Shown: in pieces, positions 5,844 through 7,951 of the stretch | Layout: each line of letters opens with the position of its first letter | Position numbering within the stretch: position 1 is the stretch's first letter | Made by a program: the position numbers and the translations under genes | Assembly (NCBI GenBank): GCA_900548215.1 | Contig: URJI01000110.1 | Coordinates: 1-7,951 of the forward strand | Origin: an uncultured Coprococcus sp. | GTDB taxonomy: Bacteria; Bacillota; Clostridia; Lachnospirales; Lachnospiraceae | DNA: 7,951 nt | Direction of reading: 5' to 3' | The notes under the pieces: generated by a model | Database searches by the model: none | Seen by the model: the letters and a program-made list of their open reading frames with translations, nothing else | What the model was told of the DNA's origin: nothing

Positions 5844-6070
5844 AAAAAACGGAGGGAAGAGGGGCGCTTATGAGCGTAGCTCATAATTTTCATGCGCACC
5901 TCTGACATGTAGTAGAGGGGGCCCCGCGTGCGGGGGAGTTGGCTGCTACCTACTATTCATTTCATAAGGAGGGGCCCGCCTAAGCGGGAGGATTCCTTAT
6001 GAAGCACGCAAACGCCGCGCGAAGCGCCTTACATGCGTTTGCTCATAACATGTATAGGAGGAACGAGAAA
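5844..6070 (+). promoter_or_regulatory. Structured 5' leader of the amylase gene, candidate cis-regulatory RNA
   Basis: This stretch can form a series of hairpins. H1: TTATGAGC (5868-5875) with GCTCATAA (5879-5886), loop GTA, extended by GCGC (5864-5867) with GCGC (5894-5897) and GAGG (5859-5862) with CCTC (5899-5902). H2: CCCCG (5922-5926) with CGGGG (5931-5935), enclosed by TAGTAG (5910-5915) with CTACTA (5950-5955). H3: CATAAGGA (5963-5970) with TCCTTATG (5994-6001), holding an inner CCCGC/GCGGG stem with a CTAA loop; it contains ATG 5999 and its ribosome-binding site. H4: GCAAACGC (6008-6015) with GCGTTTGC (6035-6042), holding GCGC-GAA-GCGC. The second GCTCATAA (6041-6048) could replace the first as partner of 5868-5875. 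No T run follows any hairpin, so control, if any, is more likely translational. I recognise no known riboswitch class. Confidence 0.5.
5870..5905 (+). CDS. Possible 11-residue upstream ORF in the amylase leader
   Basis: ATG 5870 to TGA 5905 encodes MSVAHNFHAHL. GAGGGG (5859-5864) lies 5 nt before the ATG. The start codon is inside hairpin H1 of the leader, so its translation would open H1. Three of eleven residues are His, but there is no reason to tie an amylase to histidine, so I do not call an attenuator. Its sequence resembles part of the N-terminal extension of the amylase ORF (HAFAHNM). It is too short to judge by coding statistics. Confidence 0.3.
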   Translation: MSVAHNFHAHL

Positions 6071-7873
6071 GTGCTTAAAAAGAAAGTGCTGAAACAGAAC
6101 AACTTACTCAGACTGCAGAAGAGACTTGCAGTGATGATGCTGGCCCTTACATTTGGACTAGGTACAGGGTGCGGCAAAGCAGATGACGGAGCGGATGGCA
6201 CTGCATCGTCGGAAGTGGAGGTTTCAACGGATGCTCAGACAGATGCCGGAGCCGAAGAAGAAGATGGACAGGAGTCAAAAAAAGCTACAGAAGACAAGGA
6301 CGAGACTTATGTAGAAGGAACATACTCAAGTGATTCGTATGACGTGGCGGAGTTTGCGGCAGAGCCTCGTAAGAAGACCGACGAAGAGGGTAATCGCGGT
6401 GTGTATTACGAGATATTTGTCAGATCATTTGCCGATTCAGACGGTGACGGTATAGGCGATCTGAATGGCGTCACGAAGAAACTTGACTATCTGCAGGAGC
6501 TCGGAATTGATGGGATATGGCTCATGCCGATCACAGCATCCGATACCTACCACGGATATTCAGTGACGGATTACGTGACGGTGAATCCCGATTACGGAAC
6601 AGAGGATGATCTTAAGAGATTGCTTGACGAAGCACACAGCAGAGATATGAAAGTCATCATGGATCTGGTCATCAATCACACCAGTATCAATCATCCGTGG
6701 TTTCAGGCGGCAAAGTCCGATGAGAACAGCGAGTACAGAGATTATTACAGGTGGGTGTACAAGACCGACAAGAAAGACTGCAATCATCTTCTCGACAAAT
6801 CAAGCTGGGGAGATATGGTGTGGCACCAGGAAGGAGACTTCTATTATTATGGTGTGTTCGGCGCGGATATGCCGGATCTGAACTATAACAATCCGGATGT
6901 TAGACAGGCTGCGAAGGATGCCGCCGGTTACTGGCTGGAACTTGGTCTTGACGGTTTCCGTATGGACGCCGCAGTTCATATCTATGGGGCGCACGAGTTC
7001 AAGCAGCAGGGAGATTCTGAAGCGGCAAATATCACCTGGTGGAACGAATTTGCCGGTTACTGCGAGAGCATAAATCCTGATGTATATCTGGTGGGTGAGG
7101 TATGGCAGGATGACAAGGTGCTGGAAAATTATGTCCAGCCATTTGACACGAAGTTTGATTTTGCGATTCAGCAGAAGATACTGAACTGCGTACAGAAAGG
7201 CATGGCGGTGCCGGGATTTGGTGAGTCTCTTTCCGTGGCGATAGAGAATATACAGAATAAATATGACGGCGTGGATGCCAACTATCTGAATGGAATATTT
7301 GGAGCAAATCACGATCAGGACAGGATAGCATCGTCGGTGAACAGCCTGGATAAGGCGAGACAGATTGCGGCGGTATATATGACGCTTCCAGGCAATCCAT
7401 ATATATATTATGGCGAGGAGCTTGGAATGTACGGCAGCAAGCCGGATGAGATGATAAGGACGCCTTTCCTGTGGGGAGATGACAGTACATACAACACGTC
7501 GTGGGAAAAGGACGATCAGAATGCAGAGACAAAGGGACTTGACCAGCAGATGGAAGATCCGGATTCAATGTATTCATATTACAAGACATTGATAGCACTG
7601 AGAAAGGACAATCCTGCACTTATGAAAGGAAGCTACAGAGCGGCATCGCTCACAAGTGACAGTGTGACAGCATACTTCCGTGAGACGGATGGACAGAAAC
7701 TGCTGGTGGTGCACAATTTTGCAGAGGGCGATCAGACGGTATCACTTGCTGAGTGCGGAGACATAACAGTTACAAATGTACTTTATTCAAGTTCTGGTGA
7801 GACAGATGTGTCAGACCTTAGTTCAGTGAAATTAGCTGGAAATGAGAGCGTGGTGCTGGAACTTGGTGAGTAG
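5999..7873 (+). CDS. Secreted GH13 alpha-amylase-like lipoprotein
   Basis: This protein probably hydrolyses alpha-1,4-glucan (starch or maltodextrin) at the cell surface. From ATG 5999 it has 624 residues; from GTG 6071 it has 600. Numbered from ATG 5999: a basic region and hydrophobic helix LAVMMLALTFGLGTGC place the lipid-modified Cys at C58, though the -3 residue is Gly (Leu at -4), an imperfect lipobox. An acidic linker (about 61-120) leads to the catalytic barrel. Seen there are a calcium loop DSDGDGIGD (146-154), region I D222-LVINH, region II GFRMDAAVH with nucleophile D323, region III GEVW with acid/base E367, and region IV GANHDQDR with D439. A beta domain ends the protein (about 540-624). 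It resembles, from memory, GH13 subfamily 36 enzymes such as Halothermothrix AmyA. Both starts have good ribosome-binding sites. GTG 6071 gives a more normal signal peptide, so I favour it for the main product; the open frame is listed from 5999. Confidence 0.93.
   Translation: MKHANAARSALHAFAHNMYRRNEKVLKKKVLKQNNLLRLQKRLAVMMLALTFGLGTGCGKADDGADGTASSEVEVSTDAQTDAGAEEEDGQESKKATEDKDETYVEGTYSSDSYDVAEFAAEPRKKTDEEGNRGVYYEIFVRSFADSDGDGIGDLNGVTKKLDYLQELGIDGIWLMPITASDTYHGYSVTDYVTVNPDYGTEDDLKRLLDEAHSRDMKVIMDLVINHTSINHPWFQAAKSDENSEYRDYYRWVYKTDKKDCNHLLDKSSWGDMVWHQEGDFYYYGVFGADMPDLNYNNPDVRQAAKDAAGYWLELGLDGFRMDAAVHIYGAHEFKQQGDSEAANITWWNEFAGYCESINPDVYLVGEVWQDDKVLENYVQPFDTKFDFAIQQKILNCVQKGMAVPGFGESLSVAIENIQNKYDGVDANYLNGIFGANHDQDRIASSVNSLDKARQIAAVYMTLPGNPYIYYGEELGMYGSKPDEMIRTPFLWGDDSTYNTSWEKDDQNAETKGLDQQMEDPDSMYSYYKTLIALRKDNPALMKGSYRAASLTSDSVTAYFRETDGQKLLVVHNFAEGDQTVSLAECGDITVTNVLYSSSGETDVSDLSSVKLAGNESVVLELGE
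6056..6073 (+). promoter_or_regulatory. Internal ribosome-binding site and GTG start of the amylase
   Basis: AGGAGGAA (6056-6063) is a near-perfect Shine-Dalgarno sequence inside the amylase ORF. It lies 9 nt before an in-frame GTG (6071-6073). Initiation here removes 24 N-terminal residues and leaves a signal peptide with an 18-residue basic n-region before the hydrophobic core. The site sits just after hairpin H4 and the second GCTCATAA, so it is less buried than ATG 5999. Confidence 0.6.
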
Positions 7874-7904
7874 ATAAAAAATCCCAATTTAAAGGAGGCT
7901 TTCC

Positions 7905-7951
7905 ATGAAGAAAATACTAATAACGGGTGGTACAGTATTTGTAAGCCGGTA
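7905..7951 (+). CDS. NAD-dependent epimerase/dehydratase-like protein, N-terminus only
   Basis: Fifteen codons are visible, reading MKKILITGGTVFVSR, and the gene runs off the window. A beta strand followed by TGGTxFVS/G is the start of a Rossmann fold in the extended SDR (epimerase/dehydratase) group. The motif GGTVFVS differs from the classic GGxGFIG and matches a variant I associate with clostridial sugar-nucleotide epimerase-like proteins. AAAGGAGG (7891-7898) lies 6 nt before the ATG. It follows the amylase stop by 31 nt with no terminator between, so the two are probably cotranscribed. Substrate unknown. Confidence 0.7.
   Translation, partial: MKKILITGGTVFVSR

Noticed and set aside
5695..5886. 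63-codon plus-strand ORF spanning the end of the second permease and the promoter region
   Set aside because: It begins out of frame inside the permease gene, has low-complexity content and covers likely promoter elements; an accidental frame.
5870..5905. His-rich leader peptide as a histidine attenuator or T-box
   Set aside because: The downstream gene is an amylase, there is no terminator/antiterminator pair, and no T-box sequence was seen.
5922..5935. G/C hairpin CCCCG-CGTG-CGGGG as an intrinsic terminator or attenuator
   Set aside because: No T run follows it (GAGTTGGCTG comes next), so intrinsic termination is unlikely.

Overview
The window looks like chromosomal DNA of a low-to-moderate G+C Firmicute, most probably a gut or rumen Lachnospiraceae-type Clostridium. 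The reasons are strong AGGAGG ribosome-binding sites, an SH3b wall-protein tail, a NarL/DesK-type two-component system facing an ABC-2 exporter, a GH13 lipoprotein amylase, and a downstream epimerase-type start reading MKKILITGGTVFVSR. This placement is inferred from gene style, not from a search.

Layout. Positions 2-151 hold the last 49 codons of an SH3b-domain protein. It converges on a minus-strand two-component operon, and a compact bidirectional terminator (210-263) lies between them. The operon is a DesK/NarL-type membrane sensor kinase (913-2049) and its response regulator (263-916), joined by an ATGA overlap. A 307-bp intergenic region follows, with a 7-2-7 dyad, a TATAAT box and a possible 23-residue Cys/His-rich ORF. 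Then, on the plus strand, comes a three-gene ABC-2 exporter: ATPase (2357-3304) and two permeases (3389-4585 and 4572-5732, overlapping by 14 bp). The kinase and regulator probably sense an envelope signal or a membrane-active compound and control the divergent exporter. That is the usual meaning of this arrangement, but the substrate cannot be read from the sequence.

The second half is a starch-utilisation unit. Between 5733 and 5998 lie a perfect 20-bp palindrome covering the -35 of an extended -10 promoter, two further TATAAT boxes, and a G+C-rich leader that can form at least four hairpins. The leader carries an 11-codon upstream ORF. It runs into a secreted GH13 alpha-amylase-like lipoprotein (5999-7873) with all catalytic residues present. 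The amylase has two in-frame starts, each with a good ribosome-binding site: ATG 5999, which lies in a hairpin, and GTG 6071, which is exposed. An 8-nt arm early in the leader can pair with either of two identical partner sequences, one next to it and one beside the GTG ribosome-binding site. This leader is the most unusual part of the window and is the best candidate for an undescribed regulatory element. The window ends in the first 15 codons of an NAD-dependent epimerase/dehydratase-like gene (7905 onward).

I saw no tRNA, rRNA, CRISPR array, insertion sequence or integrase.
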